51,209 nucleotides of DNA from positions 1 to 51,209 of the IMG/VR virus record IMGVR_UViG_3300031759_001107. The stretch is one strand, 5' to 3'. Positions 7,720 through 16,067 of the stretch are shown one piece after another. The notes beneath the pieces are model-generated. The model ran no database searches. It saw nothing but the letters and a program-made list of their open reading frames with translations, and was not told where the DNA came from. The position numbers and the translations under genes were made by a program. Position 1 is the stretch's first letter, and each line of letters starts with the position of its first letter. Source of the stretch: a virus.

Positions 7720-7727
7720 TATTTATC
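7720..7727 (-). promoter_or_regulatory. Late promoter, GATAAATA, leaderless
   Basis: Octamer separated from ATG 7714 by exactly 5 bases, which places the expected start site on the A of ATG. No Shine-Dalgarno is present. Confidence 0.65.
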
Positions 7728-7739
7728 ATGATTTAACAC

Positions 7740-7768
7740 TTGACAACTTTAGATTTTGAGTGTATAAT
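7740..7768 (+). promoter_or_regulatory. Consensus sigma70 promoter TTGACA-17-TATAAT
   Basis: Perfect -35 (7740-7745) and -10 (7763-7768) with 17-base spacing, directed at the plus-strand gene at 7802. It is divergent from the late promoter at 7720-7727. Confidence 0.9.
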
Positions 7769-7801
7769 AGACGTATTATTAACCATTAGGTGAACCCAAC
7801 A

Positions 7802-8248
7802 ATGACTACATTCAACAAACAGTTAACCAACATTATTTCAGATCCGTTTGACGGGCCATTTGAAGGTGAAGATTTTTGGATTGACGATGATGGTACTATT
7901 CAAGTAGCAGAAAACAATGTTCGAGTAGCTGCTATGATCATGCGTAAAGCTAATTCAAGTGGCGTATTTGATCAACGATTAGTTAAGATTGGTGCTCAAG
8001 GTGACAGTATTCTACTAGGGTTTGACACTCTAGCTGATGTTGCTCCAGTATACACTGCTAAGATTGGATTTAAAGGTGATATGCTAGCAGAAGTCAAAGC
8101 AGACCTAACTGGTAAGTTCTGCTTGTACATCAATGGTAAACGCGGTGCTAAACTGTTTAATAAACTAGCAAGTGTAAAATCAGCAATTAAAAAGCTAGAC
8201 AAGGAACTGCAATCAGCTGGGCAAGAACCAGAAGACCTAGATGACTAA
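7802..8248 (+). CDS. Unknown early protein under a perfect host promoter
   Basis: 148 aa from ATG 7802, with AGGTG seven bases upstream; an in-frame GTG at 7790 is less likely. The product starts MTTFNKQLTNIISDPFD, has an acidic stretch (G-E-D-F-W-I-D-D-D-G) and a beta-rich middle. The C-terminus is basic then acidic (K-S-A-I-K-K-L-D-K-E, ending E-P-E-D-L-D-D). No known fold recognised. Alone on the plus strand behind TTGACA-17-TATAAT, it should be strongly expressed at once on entry, so a host-directed role is plausible (inference). Its stop overlaps the stop of the converging 8245-10197 gene by 3 bases. Confidence 0.8.
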   Translation: MTTFNKQLTNIISDPFDGPFEGEDFWIDDDGTIQVAENNVRVAAMIMRKANSSGVFDQRLVKIGAQGDSILLGFDTLADVAPVYTAKIGFKGDMLAEVKADLTGKFCLYINGKRGAKLFNKLASVKSAIKKLDKELQSAGQEPEDLDD

Positions 8249-10197
8249 GTCTTAGGTTGTTGTTTGGCCTGTTGTTGCTGTTGTTGTAGCTGTGTTTGCT
8301 TGGCCTGTGTTGATAGATTTTTAAACTGTTGTGCAACCTTTGGGTCAGTGCCAGCAGTTTTCATCACATCCATCATAGGTTTAAGTTTAGTCATATCCTG
8401 TTGATTAACCTGTTTACCTTGGCTAACATCATCTAGTGCTTTGGCAATATCTTTTGGCTGTGCTGTGATTCCTGCAGCAGATTTAAGAGTGTTTAATGCA
8501 ATAGCAGTCTGTGCCGCTGTTTTAGGATCTTGTTCAGCTTGTTGATCTGTAGGTTGATTGGCTGGATTAACAGAACCAGTAGACTGTGGATTAGCCATTG
8601 GCACAATGTCTTCTTCTACTTCATCTTTCCAGATTGAATGTTTGAATGGACTTTTGTAGTCTTTGGCTAATTTTTTTGCAATCTCTGCATTTTTCTTTTC
8701 GTGAGCAGCACGTTCTTCTGGAGTTTGATCTAAGAAACGTTGCCAACTGTCACGATCCTTTAATTTCTTATCAATTACTTTATGTCCGCTACTTTCTTTA
8801 ATAGCCTTGGTTACAAAGCCCATTTTATAGTAGTCACGTTCACCTGGTGTTAACTGTGAACGATATCTTTTAGCACAAGCAAGGGCTTCTTCTTTAGTGT
8901 CAAATACCTTGTATGGTTTGCTGTTATCACTACCAACGCTACCACCTTTGGCAAACACACCGTATTTTACAGTAGATGTAGCTTCATCTAAGTCTTCACC
9001 TGGGAATTTATGTCCACGACCACGAACAACGTATTCGCCAGCGTGTGCGGCTTTTTCAGCTTCACTAGCTTTCCAACTACGTAGATGTTTTAATCTACTG
9101 GTCATTTTAGGATCGTTTTTGTATTTTTCTAAAGTTTTGTCCCAGTCACTTTGTTGTTCTGCGTGACGAGCATTGGCCGCATCAGCACCCCAACCTTCAT
9201 TTTTAGGTTTCTTATGAGCTTTCTTCATTGAAATAGCAATAGCCGCTTGCTGTGCTGGATTGATTGCTTCACTTAGTGCTGAACGCATTTCTGCTTTGGT
9301 TTTTTTGTATTTTTTAAGAAATTCTTCGTCAGATAGTTCTTTGAGGTCAATGGCAACGTCTTTAACACGACCTTCTGTGACTTGTTGTTCTTCACTGCCT
9401 ACTTCGTAATATGTACTACTGTGTCCATTTCTGGCAGCGTTACTTGCGGCTTTGTTTAAGTTGTCAACTAGACTCTTAATGTTCTTAGGTGCCATGTTGA
9501 TTTTGTAACGACCACGTTCGTGTTCGTATGATTTGCCTGTTTCTAATGTGTAGCCAAAATAGTCTAGCAATTCTGGAATAGTACCTGATGTTGAACGTGT
9601 TCTATCTTCGCCACCAAAACTACTGCGGCGCACAATGTTTACAGTATAAACACGATCAGCAACACCTTCTTCTAAGTCGTCGTCATCTTGACCTAAATGT
9701 TTGCCAAAATCTTTAGCTAGATCTTTAGTAAATTTTTTAGTATCTTTTACAGGTTTACCTTGAACAGCTTTTTGTCCTGGCTCTAAATCCTGTGATCCCC
9801 ATGGTTTGTAATCTTCTTGATCTCCATGTTCATTTACGCTAACTTCTTTATAACGTTTACTTGGTTTACCGTGTTTAGTATATTCACGTTCCGGGCGACT
9901 GCCTTTGCGACTTGGACGTTTAGGTTCTACACCTAGGTCATCTTCCATAAACTGTGCATAGGCTTCTGCTAGTTCTTCTTCAACGGTTTTGGCCTTAGGA
10001 CCTTTGCTTAGGTCTTTTAGAATACTTTCGTCATATTCTTCTGCACCACCGCCTACCATTTTGTTACCTGGTGTTGCTGAGTCTGTGCCTTTCCAATAGC
10101 CTGTAAACTTAGGGCCTGTAGGCGCCTTTTCGGCACCCTTCATAGACTCTTTGCCTTCTAGTCTAGTAATTGATTCTAAAAGTTTTTTCATGTCCAT
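8245..10197 (-). CDS. Large charged modular protein, possible internal head protein
   Basis: 650 aa, low-complexity and highly charged. It starts MDMKKLLESITRLEGKE, with an L-L-E resembling a prohead-protease site after the leader. Lys/Glu-rich linkers join small folded modules: a Y-T-V-N-I-V-R strand domain (about 183-250), helical M-K-K-A-H-K-K-P segments, and a Y-G-V-F-A-K-G-G domain (about 405-460). The tail is a Gln-rich stretch of about 120 residues ending Q-Q-Q-Q. Charged internal or core proteins of T4-like heads look like this, but no homology is certain. It is followed 2 bases downstream of the Dps stop, so it is probably co-expressed with Dps. Confidence 0.6.
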   Translation of the reverse strand: MDMKKLLESITRLEGKESMKGAEKAPTGPKFTGYWKGTDSATPGNKMVGGGAEEYDESILKDLSKGPKAKTVEEELAEAYAQFMEDDLGVEPKRPSRKGSRPEREYTKHGKPSKRYKEVSVNEHGDQEDYKPWGSQDLEPGQKAVQGKPVKDTKKFTKDLAKDFGKHLGQDDDDLEEGVADRVYTVNIVRRSSFGGEDRTRSTSGTIPELLDYFGYTLETGKSYEHERGRYKINMAPKNIKSLVDNLNKAASNAARNGHSSTYYEVGSEEQQVTEGRVKDVAIDLKELSDEEFLKKYKKTKAEMRSALSEAINPAQQAAIAISMKKAHKKPKNEGWGADAANARHAEQQSDWDKTLEKYKNDPKMTSRLKHLRSWKASEAEKAAHAGEYVVRGRGHKFPGEDLDEATSTVKYGVFAKGGSVGSDNSKPYKVFDTKEEALACAKRYRSQLTPGERDYYKMGFVTKAIKESSGHKVIDKKLKDRDSWQRFLDQTPEERAAHEKKNAEIAKKLAKDYKSPFKHSIWKDEVEEDIVPMANPQSTGSVNPANQPTDQQAEQDPKTAAQTAIALNTLKSAAGITAQPKDIAKALDDVSQGKQVNQQDMTKLKPMMDVMKTAGTDPKVAQQFKNLSTQAKQTQLQQQQQQAKQQPKT

Positions 10198-10199
10198 AA

Positions 10200-10640
10200 T
10201 TAGTTACCTTTAAGTGTTGCACGTAAGAACCAAGCGTGTTTAGCAAATGCATCTTGACGATCTGCTAGGAAGTTGCTTAGGCCGTGATGCCCAAGACTTT
10301 CAGCTTCAACAAACAACACTTTCATAATTTCTTGCATTTTTTCAGCATCGCCCAATAATTCTGCTACCATAGCCTGTGGATCTAAAACTGCTAGTTCATC
10401 ATCAACTGCGGTCAATGATGAAAAACGTTCTAGGCTTGCTGGAGTATAGGCTTTGATCTTACGGATATTTTCTGCAAAATCATCCACGGCACCGTAGACT
10501 TCGTTGTAGATTGTTTCAAACAACAAATGCAGTTGATAGAACTCTGGACCTTCCACGTTCCAGTGAAAGTTCTGTGCTTTGATAGCAAACGCATATTGGC
10601 TAGCAAAAGCAATCTTTAACTGCGTTGAAAACTTATCCAT
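10200..10640 (-). CDS. dps: Dps-family DNA-binding ferritin
   Basis: 146 aa. The ferroxidase-site residues have exact Dps spacing: His26 in F-H-W-N-V-E-G, His38, Asp53 and Glu57 (gaps 12, 15 and 4). The rest is the usual four-helix bundle. Dps dodecamers oxidise Fe(II) with peroxide and can coat DNA. The N-terminus is short, without the Lys-rich tail used by E. coli Dps for DNA binding, so iron/peroxide detoxification is the safer role. It lies between likely structural genes. The ATG shares a base with the upstream stop (TAATG), suggesting co-translation with them. Confidence 0.92.
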   Translation of the reverse strand: MDKFSTQLKIAFASQYAFAIKAQNFHWNVEGPEFYQLHLLFETIYNEVYGAVDDFAENIRKIKAYTPASLERFSSLTAVDDELAVLDPQAMVAELLGDAEKMQEIMKVLFVEAESLGHHGLSNFLADRQDAFAKHAWFLRATLKGN

Positions 10641-11035
10641 TATTTCTTTTTAGCCTTGCTTTTTTTAGGTTGTTGGTAAGTGCCACCAAACAAGCTACCT
10701 ACTTGGCTACGTTTAGCCATGCCACCCATAGGAGTAGTAGCAATACCACCGCTTGATGTACCACCGCCACTGGCATCTTCTGATACTTGGTCTACTTTAG
10801 GATCAATACCTAATGATTTTTGACTGACAATATAATCACTAACACTAACCATCATACCCTTAACTGCGGCGATTTTTTCTTGGCACCATTCAGGTAGATT
10901 GTCATCGTGTTTGATGTGATTGGCCAAGTCTACTAATGAACGCATGATAGTTACAAGGTTGTTTTCTACCATACCTGCTTCATCATTGTATTCTTTGCTG
11001 TCAAATTCTTCTTTAATAAATTCTGATGGTTTCAT
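10640..11035 (-). CDS. Small conserved virion-type protein with capsid-targeting-like start
   Basis: 131 aa, starting MKPSEFIKEEF, the closest match here to the T4 capsid-targeting sequence, including an I-K-E cleavage-like site. It continues with an acidic helical domain (A-G-M-V-E-N-N-L, N-L-P-E-W-C-Q-E-K-I), then a Gly/Ser/Thr linker and a very basic end (K-K-S-K-A-K-K-K). Similar helical N-L-P-E-W proteins occur in marine T4-like phages as far as I recall; function unknown. The Shine-Dalgarno TTAGGAAA precedes the ATG. The late octamer is at 11056-11063. Confidence 0.7.
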   Translation of the reverse strand: MKPSEFIKEEFDSKEYNDEAGMVENNLVTIMRSLVDLANHIKHDDNLPEWCQEKIAAVKGMMVSVSDYIVSQKSLGIDPKVDQVSEDASGGGTSSGGIATTPMGGMAKRSQVGSLFGGTYQQPKKSKAKKK

Positions 11036-11055
11036 AATAATTTCCTAATATAGTG

Positions 11056-11063
11056 TATTTATT
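11056..11063 (-). promoter_or_regulatory. Late promoter, AATAAATA, containing a stop codon
   Basis: The TAA stop (11059-11061) of the 11059-11373 gene is positions 3-5 of the octamer. It serves the gene starting at 11035. Confidence 0.6.
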
Positions 11064-11373
11064 CTATAATAAAACTTAGTTGAGTCTTCGCACCACCCCA
11101 ATCTGGTTTAGGCCAATTGTTTACTTTGAAATTACGTAGGCCAAATTGTGCTATAGACCTAGGTTCTAGGATAGGTTCTATTCTAACAGTATGTGATAGG
11201 TGTGGGGGAACATCAACTAGTATATTTTCTTCAATTACAGTGTCTATGTTCCAAATCCAAGTACGTTCTGTAATTAGATCATCATTGACATACAAGCGAT
11301 AACGATTACGTTCATGATCAATCCATCTAGGCTGCAGTACCTGCACTTGTACACTCAGACTAACTTCTGCCAT
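11059..11373 (-). CDS. Unknown beta-rich protein
   Basis: 104 aa, nearly all alternating hydrophobic/polar strands with several Trp and Arg (R-N-R-Y-R-L-Y-V-N-D-D-L-I). It resembles 12198-12644 in layout: an N-terminal strand, a 'yvNdd.I' turn, and a later H-x-V/L-x-I strand. Both could be small carbohydrate-binding-type beta sandwiches, as found near fibres, but no signature residue is secure. It is separated by 2 bases from the upstream adenylyltransferase gene. Confidence 0.65.
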   Translation of the reverse strand: MAEVSLSVQVQVLQPRWIDHERNRYRLYVNDDLITERTWIWNIDTVIEENILVDVPPHLSHTVRIEPILEPRSIAQFGLRNFKVNNWPKPDWGGAKTQLSFIIE

Positions 11374-11375
11374 GA

Positions 11376-12167
11376 TTAAACAGGTTTCTTGCCTTTGCCT
11401 ACATTCTTACCAACTGGAATTTGTCGTGTTGGTGCACCTGGATTTTTGCGGCCTACTAGACCAAATGCTTTCATTTCTTTACCAAGTGTGTTAGGTTTTA
11501 CATCTACTGTTAGACTGTTATTATATCTACGATCGCCACCTTTAACTACACCCACTCCACCTGCTTCAGCAATATTTTCAGTTAGACCCATACCAGCTCT
11601 AACTGCTTGGAATAGTGACTGTGCAAATTTACCTGCACCTGTGGCCTGTGAAAAAGCCTGCATATTATTGGCCATTGCGGCCGCACGTGCTTGACTAGCA
11701 CTAACGCCTTCTACGCCTTCTGCACCGTCTTCACGTTCGCCACTTGATACAAAATCAATATTAGCAAATTTATAGTAGGTTTTCTTGCCTTCTACACCAT
11801 TATAACTGGTGAGTAGTTTTTGGAATGCTTCTAGTCTATCACTACCCGCTACAAAGGTAACATGTGTGTATCCATGATCATATAAAAATCCAGCTATTTC
11901 TATGATAGTGCGTAACTCAGTTGTGCTAACATGGCCAGCATATTTAGGAAACATCTGTTTAATAAATTTGATTTTAGTATCGTAGTCTAGGGGATTGTCT
12001 TTGCGATCTTGTGTGTGACTAAGGAATATGTAATAGTCACCACCTTTACCAGCTTTTTGTGTGGTGGCCATTAGTTGAGCGTGACCAATGGTAGGCGGGT
12101 TCATGCGGCCAAAACAAAATGCTGCATGCTTGGGTTGTTTAGTTTCGTATAATTCAGTTAATAACAT
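11376..12167 (-). CDS. NMN-adenylyltransferase-like nucleotidyltransferase
   Basis: 263 aa. F-G-R-M-N-P-P-T-I-G-H at residues 19-29 is the (H/T)xGH motif of the nucleotidylyltransferase superfamily. V-S-A-S-Q-A-R near 153-159 matches the second (I-S-S-T-x-x-R-like) motif. Such enzymes make NAD from NMN and ATP or activate other small molecules. The N-terminal MLLTELYE resembles the capsid-targeting leader with an L-Y-E site. The C-terminal 70 residues are Gly/Lys-rich and unlike NadM/NadD. A late octamer lies at 12190-12197. NAD synthesis would fit with the ADP-ribosyltransferase-like 1117-1521 (inference). Confidence 0.75.
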   Translation of the reverse strand: MLLTELYETKQPKHAAFCFGRMNPPTIGHAQLMATTQKAGKGGDYYIFLSHTQDRKDNPLDYDTKIKFIKQMFPKYAGHVSTTELRTIIEIAGFLYDHGYTHVTFVAGSDRLEAFQKLLTSYNGVEGKKTYYKFANIDFVSSGEREDGAEGVEGVSASQARAAAMANNMQAFSQATGAGKFAQSLFQAVRAGMGLTENIAEAGGVGVVKGGDRRYNNSLTVDVKPNTLGKEMKAFGLVGRKNPGAPTRQIPVGKNVGKGKKPV

Positions 12168-12189
12168 AGTAAATCCGTAGATGTTACTA

Positions 12190-12197
12190 TATTTATC
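12190..12197 (-). promoter_or_regulatory. Late promoter, GATAAATA, abutting a stop codon
   Basis: It follows directly on the TAA stop of the 12198-12644 gene and serves the gene at 12167. Confidence 0.65.
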
Positions 12198-12644
12198 TTA
12201 GAGTTTCTCAAGTAACCAGATGTAAAACGGACTACTAAAATTAAGAATGTAAGTACCATTCCACCCTAGATTAACACAGCTATCTAAATGATCAATAGTT
12301 TGATTATTATATTGTTGGGGTTTGTCTAATTTGTATTCAGCAGTCCATAATAGATTGCCAAGGCTAATATCATCAATGGTAATGTCATCTATGTTCAGCA
12401 ACATATCTTTAATGACTTCACCATTCTCAATTACAGTGTCATCATTGGTCTTGTTTTCTAAACGAATTTTAAGACTATGTGGGCCTTCACCAATTGTATG
12501 CTCAAACTTTATAAGGTGTTGAGCAGAATCAGGAATTTCACTCTGTATGACAATGTGATCATCAAGCCAAATAGAAAACTGAGGTCGTTTCTCCCAAAAT
12601 GTACCACTAAGGGTTACTACGAAACTCAGTTTTTCTTCGGTCAT
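12198..12644 (-). CDS. Unknown beta-sandwich protein, carbohydrate-binding-like
   Basis: 148 aa of predicted beta strands: F-V-V-T-L-S-G-T-F, F-S-I-W-L-D-D-H-I-V, H-S-L-K-I-R-L, and I-D-D-I-T-I-D-D-I-S-L-G-N-L-L. The order 'strand, Asp-Asp turn, H-x-L-x-I-R-L' recalls xylan-binding-type modules with a Ca2+-binding acidic loop. That is a resemblance, not a proof. It may decorate a fibre or assist the following glycosyltransferase gene. Its ATG overlaps that upstream gene's stop as TAATG, so the two are co-translated. Confidence 0.65.
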   Translation of the reverse strand: MTEEKLSFVVTLSGTFWEKRPQFSIWLDDHIVIQSEIPDSAQHLIKFEHTIGEGPHSLKIRLENKTNDDTVIENGEVIKDMLLNIDDITIDDISLGNLLWTAEYKLDKPQQYNNQTIDHLDSCVNLGWNGTYILNFSSPFYIWLLEKL

Positions 12645-13486
12645 TAGGCTGCTTGTTGTGCTTGTTTTGCAGCTATTTGGTCTGGAGTAATATCAGGCAT
12701 TGTTGGTTTACCACCAGTTAACACACTTAGATCACCTGCAAACTCATAGTGACCACTGTGGTTTAGTAACACTTTAGCGTGAGCATAGATCTCACCACCT
12801 AGTTTAGCCCAACGACGACAGAATGTCCAATCTTCACTTAGATAGTGACCTTTTTCATCAATCTCACAGTCAAAGATAGCATACATGGTTGGCTCGTATT
12901 GTTTACCTAGACCCACATCATCCACGTATTTTGTTTCTGGATGTGCAGCACATAGTTTTTCATATACATGACGTTTGAACATCATAAAGCCTGTGCCCAT
13001 TGTGTCTACTGGGAAAATATCATTTTGAATCATTGTACCAGGTTTAACGTTAATTACATAGCTAATTGGTAGTGCTTTCTTAGGATACAATCCACCAATA
13101 ACATCTTTATCAGTGGCCAGCATCATAAAGATAGCTTCTGGTTGGAAGCGGATGTCTGCGTCAATGAACATAAAGTGTGTGGCCGCAGTGTTGGTCATCA
13201 TCTTAGCCATCAAGTTGTTACGAGCACGTGTAACCAATGACTCATTAACCATAGTGTCTAATGACCATTGTAGGTTCATCTTACTTGCCATTAAGATAAA
13301 ACGTAAGAAACTAGTAAAGCAAGGTTCTGTAATCATACCGCCATATGCTGGGATACCAAAGTGGACATGTACTTTACTAAAGTCAAATTGTCCAGATTGC
13401 GCTTGTGATTGTGCATTTGCTGCTGGAACATTAACCTGCATCATTTTAGGTGAGTTAGGTTTGATACGTTTTGATTGTTTGCTCAT
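12644..13486 (-). CDS. GT-A fold glycosyltransferase
   Basis: 280 aa. After a basic, disordered 35-residue start comes V-H-F-G-I-P-A-Y-G-G-M-I, then R-A-R-N-N-L-M-A. The nucleotide-sugar/metal motif F-I-D-A-D-I-R-F lies near residue 126-133. G-T-G-F-M-M-F-K-R and a late S-E-D-W-T-F-C-R-R-W complete the pattern of Anp1/GT2-type enzymes. It probably transfers a sugar to a phage or host polymer; acceptor unknown. AGAGAGA lies 7-13 bases before ATG 13486. It overlaps 12198-12644 by one base. Confidence 0.8.
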   Translation of the reverse strand: MSKQSKRIKPNSPKMMQVNVPAANAQSQAQSGQFDFSKVHVHFGIPAYGGMITEPCFTSFLRFILMASKMNLQWSLDTMVNESLVTRARNNLMAKMMTNTAATHFMFIDADIRFQPEAIFMMLATDKDVIGGLYPKKALPISYVINVKPGTMIQNDIFPVDTMGTGFMMFKRHVYEKLCAAHPETKYVDDVGLGKQYEPTMYAIFDCEIDEKGHYLSEDWTFCRRWAKLGGEIYAHAKVLLNHSGHYEFAGDLSVLTGGKPTMPDITPDQIAAKQAQQAA

Positions 13487-13510
13487 TGAAAATCTCTCTT
13501 TTAAATTGAA

Positions 13511-13675
13511 TTATGCTACTGTTATTTCTACTAACGCACCTGCGCCAGCGAGTTCTGCTACTACTGCCTCTAGACTTGCTACAGTGTCACTGGTTAAGAT
13601 TTCTGAAGCATCTTCGTCATTCTTTAGCAGTTTACTCACTGTGATTACTACGGTTTCTTCATGTAATTTTGCCAC
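13511..13675 (-). CDS. 54-aa conserved-type small protein
   Basis: Frame from GTG 13675 to TAA 13511-13513, product starting (M)AKLHEETVVITVSKLLKND and ending A-L-V-E-I-T-V-A. A strand (E-E-T-V-V-I-T-V-S-K-L) is followed by an acidic helix and a closing strand, so it looks like a folded mini-domain. AGGAA lies upstream at a slightly long spacing. It fills the gap between the ClpA and glycosyltransferase genes. Similar small proteins are, as far as I recall, common in marine T4-like phages; function unknown. Confidence 0.65.
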   Translation of the reverse strand: MAKLHEETVVITVSKLLKNDEDASEILTSDTVASLEAVVAELAGAGALVEITVA

Positions 13676-13735
13676 GATTATAATTCCTAAATAATATGCT
13701 ATTATTTACCAGGGCAAAATTCACGGCTAAAATTA

Positions 13736-16039
13736 TTATGCTACAATGTAGCCGTTTTCGTCAACGGTTTTGTTTTCTAATAGATCAAGTGCAGGCGGAA
13801 TTACAATAAATTTAACAACATCTTCACTGTAATCAGCGGTAACTACACTACCAGATTCTATGTGCTCAAATAAGATTTTCTTACTTAGCGGTACTTTGAT
13901 AAGTTCGTTAATCTTACGTGCTAGCGGGCGTGCGCCCATTGCAGGATCAAATCCAACTTCTGTTAAGTGATCTACTAGGGCTTCTGATGAACGAACTTTG
14001 ATATTCTTTTCTTCTAGTAGGTCATTTAATTCATTTAAGAATTTGACAACAATTTTCTTCATAGCCAATTTATCAAGTTTACCAAACTTAACTACAGCAT
14101 CAAGTCTGTTACGGAATTCTGGTTTAAAGAACTTCTTAGCCGCTTCGTCATCTGTGCCTTCTTTTTGCAATGATCTACCAAAACCAATAGCATTTTGTTC
14201 ACCATCTGCAGCACCTAGATTTGAAGTAAGGATAAGGATACAGTGACGTGCATCTGCTTTCTTACCGTTAGATCCTGTAATGTAGCCCTCATCCATGATC
14301 TGTAACAATAAGTTACTGATATCTGGGTGTGCTTTTTCAATTTCATCTAACAAGATAATAGCATGTGGGTTACGTTCAATTTCACTGATCAATAAGCCAC
14401 CACCTAGATTGCCGTCTTCATAGCCAACATAGCCTGGGGGAGCACCAATAAGTTTAGCCATAGCATGCTTCTCTTGATATTCACTCATATCAAAGCGTAA
14501 GAGTTTCATGCTCAACGATTCGCTGAGTAGTTTACATAGTTCTGTTTTACCAGTACCAGTTGGTCCTAGGAACAAGAAGTTACCTACAGGCTTGTTGTGT
14601 GATTTCATACCAGCTTTGGCAACATAGATCTTTTCTAATACTTGATCTACAGCACTATCTTGGCCGTATAGTTTGTCCTTGATTGTAGCTTCAAGGTTAA
14701 CTAGACTTTCTGTGGCTTTTTCACTTAACAAATTCTCTTTAGGAATCTTAGTGGCTTTGCTGATAGTATCAACAATGTCTAGTTTAGTAACTACAAAGTC
14801 TGGATTTTGAATCTTAAGTTTAGCTGAACTCATGTCAATCAAATCAATGGCCTTGTCTGGCAAACGTTTGTCTGTTTGATAACGTACACTTAGATCCACT
14901 GCGGCTTCAATAGCATCATCTGTGATAACCCCGCCGTGGAATTTTTCAAAGTGTGTTCTTAATCCGTACAAGATATCTTTGGCCACAGCTGGCGTAGGTT
15001 CATCTACATTTAGTTTGTAGAATCTGCGCATTAGCGCACGATCTTTTTCAAACGATTGAGTATACTCTTCAAACGTAGTTGATGCAATAACTTTAATCTT
15101 GCCCTTGGCCAATGCTGGTTTAAGCATATTAGCAAAGTCTACTTGACTAGAGCCACCTGACCCAGCACCTTGCATTTGATGTGCTTCATCAATAAACAAG
15201 ATTGAGTTGCCTTTTTGACCTAGGGCGTGTAGTACATCTTTGAGTTTTTCTTCAAACTCGCCACGATACTTACTACCAGCTAGTAAACTGCCAATTTCTA
15301 AGTTGAATACTGTGTAAGGTTTTAAATATTCTGGTACTTCACCATTGACAATCTTATATGCTAGGCCTTCTGCAATAGCAGTCTTGCCCACACCAGGATC
15401 ACCAATCATAAGTACATTGGATTTATTACGACGTGCTAGAACCTGTGCAATTTCTTCTAATTCATAAGCACGACCAATTACGGGATCAATCTTACCTTCT
15501 ACGACCTGTGCGTTTAAGTCTGTGCAGTATTCTGCTAGAATCTTATCAGCAAAGTCTTTCTTAGTACTTTCAACTTTCTTAGCACGATTAAAACGATCGC
15601 TGTTTTGTTCTGCAAAAAAGTCAATTAGTTGTTTGCGGTTAATACCCCATTTGAGCATAAAGTATGCTGCATGGCTATTAGGTTCTTGACTAATGCTCAA
15701 GAATAAATCAATAGGTTCCATTTGATCACGAGCACTAAACAAGACCTGTGTAAATGCACGATTAAACACACGCTCTAGGCTGTGTGTACGCATTGGGGTT
15801 AGATCTGGTTTAATTTCGTTGACTAGATGTGTTTGACGACCAATATAATCATATAAGTCGCGTAGAAGATTTTCTACATCAACACCATAGTCAGTGACTA
15901 ACTTGTTAAAGTTTTTAGATTCTATTAAGGCAATTAATAGATGTTCTAGTGTAACATATTCATGTTTGTAGTCTTTGGCTAGAACACAGGCAGTGTTAAT
16001 GATGTGTTCTATCTCAGGATTGTTTTGCATGTCAGCCAA
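13736..16039 (-). CDS. clpA: ClpA-type AAA+ protein unfoldase
   Basis: 767 aa, close to bacterial ClpA. Residues 1-145 form a Clp N-domain. AAA-1 has Walker A G-D-P-G-V-G-K-T at 213-220 and Walker [12 protein letters not shown]-2 has G-P-T-G-T-G-K-T near 490 and I-L-L-D-E-I-E-K. The long ClpB coiled-coil insert is absent. A-I-G-F-G-R after the AAA-2 strand S-N-L-G-A matches the (I/V/L)-G-(F/L) loop that docks ClpP. It could thus feed selected proteins into the host protease, or act alone as a remodeller. The start is probably TTG 16039, seven bases after AGGA; ATG 16030 is the alternative. Confidence 0.92.
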   Translation of the reverse strand: MADMQNNPEIEHIINTACVLAKDYKHEYVTLEHLLIALIESKNFNKLVTDYGVDVENLLRDLYDYIGRQTHLVNEIKPDLTPMRTHSLERVFNRAFTQVLFSARDQMEPIDLFLSISQEPNSHAAYFMLKWGINRKQLIDFFAEQNSDRFNRAKKVESTKKDFADKILAEYCTDLNAQVVEGKIDPVIGRAYELEEIAQVLARRNKSNVLMIGDPGVGKTAIAEGLAYKIVNGEVPEYLKPYTVFNLEIGSLLAGSKYRGEFEEKLKDVLHALGQKGNSILFIDEAHQMQGAGSGGSSQVDFANMLKPALAKGKIKVIASTTFEEYTQSFEKDRALMRRFYKLNVDEPTPAVAKDILYGLRTHFEKFHGGVITDDAIEAAVDLSVRYQTDKRLPDKAIDLIDMSSAKLKIQNPDFVVTKLDIVDTISKATKIPKENLLSEKATESLVNLEATIKDKLYGQDSAVDQVLEKIYVAKAGMKSHNKPVGNFLFLGPTGTGKTELCKLLSESLSMKLLRFDMSEYQEKHAMAKLIGAPPGYVGYEDGNLGGGLLISEIERNPHAIILLDEIEKAHPDISNLLLQIMDEGYITGSNGKKADARHCILILTSNLGAADGEQNAIGFGRSLQKEGTDDEAAKKFFKPEFRNRLDAVVKFGKLDKLAMKKIVVKFLNELNDLLEEKNIKVRSSEALVDHLTEVGFDPAMGARPLARKINELIKVPLSKKILFEHIESGSVVTADYSEDVVKFIVIPPALDLLENKTVDENGYIVA

Positions 16040-16059
16040 GATTATGTCCTATATAAAAA

Positions 16060-16067
16060 TATTTATT
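16060..16067 (-). promoter_or_regulatory. Late promoter, AATAAATA, containing a stop codon
   Basis: The TAA stop of the dnaJ-like gene (16063-16065) lies inside the octamer. It precedes clpA. Confidence 0.6.
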
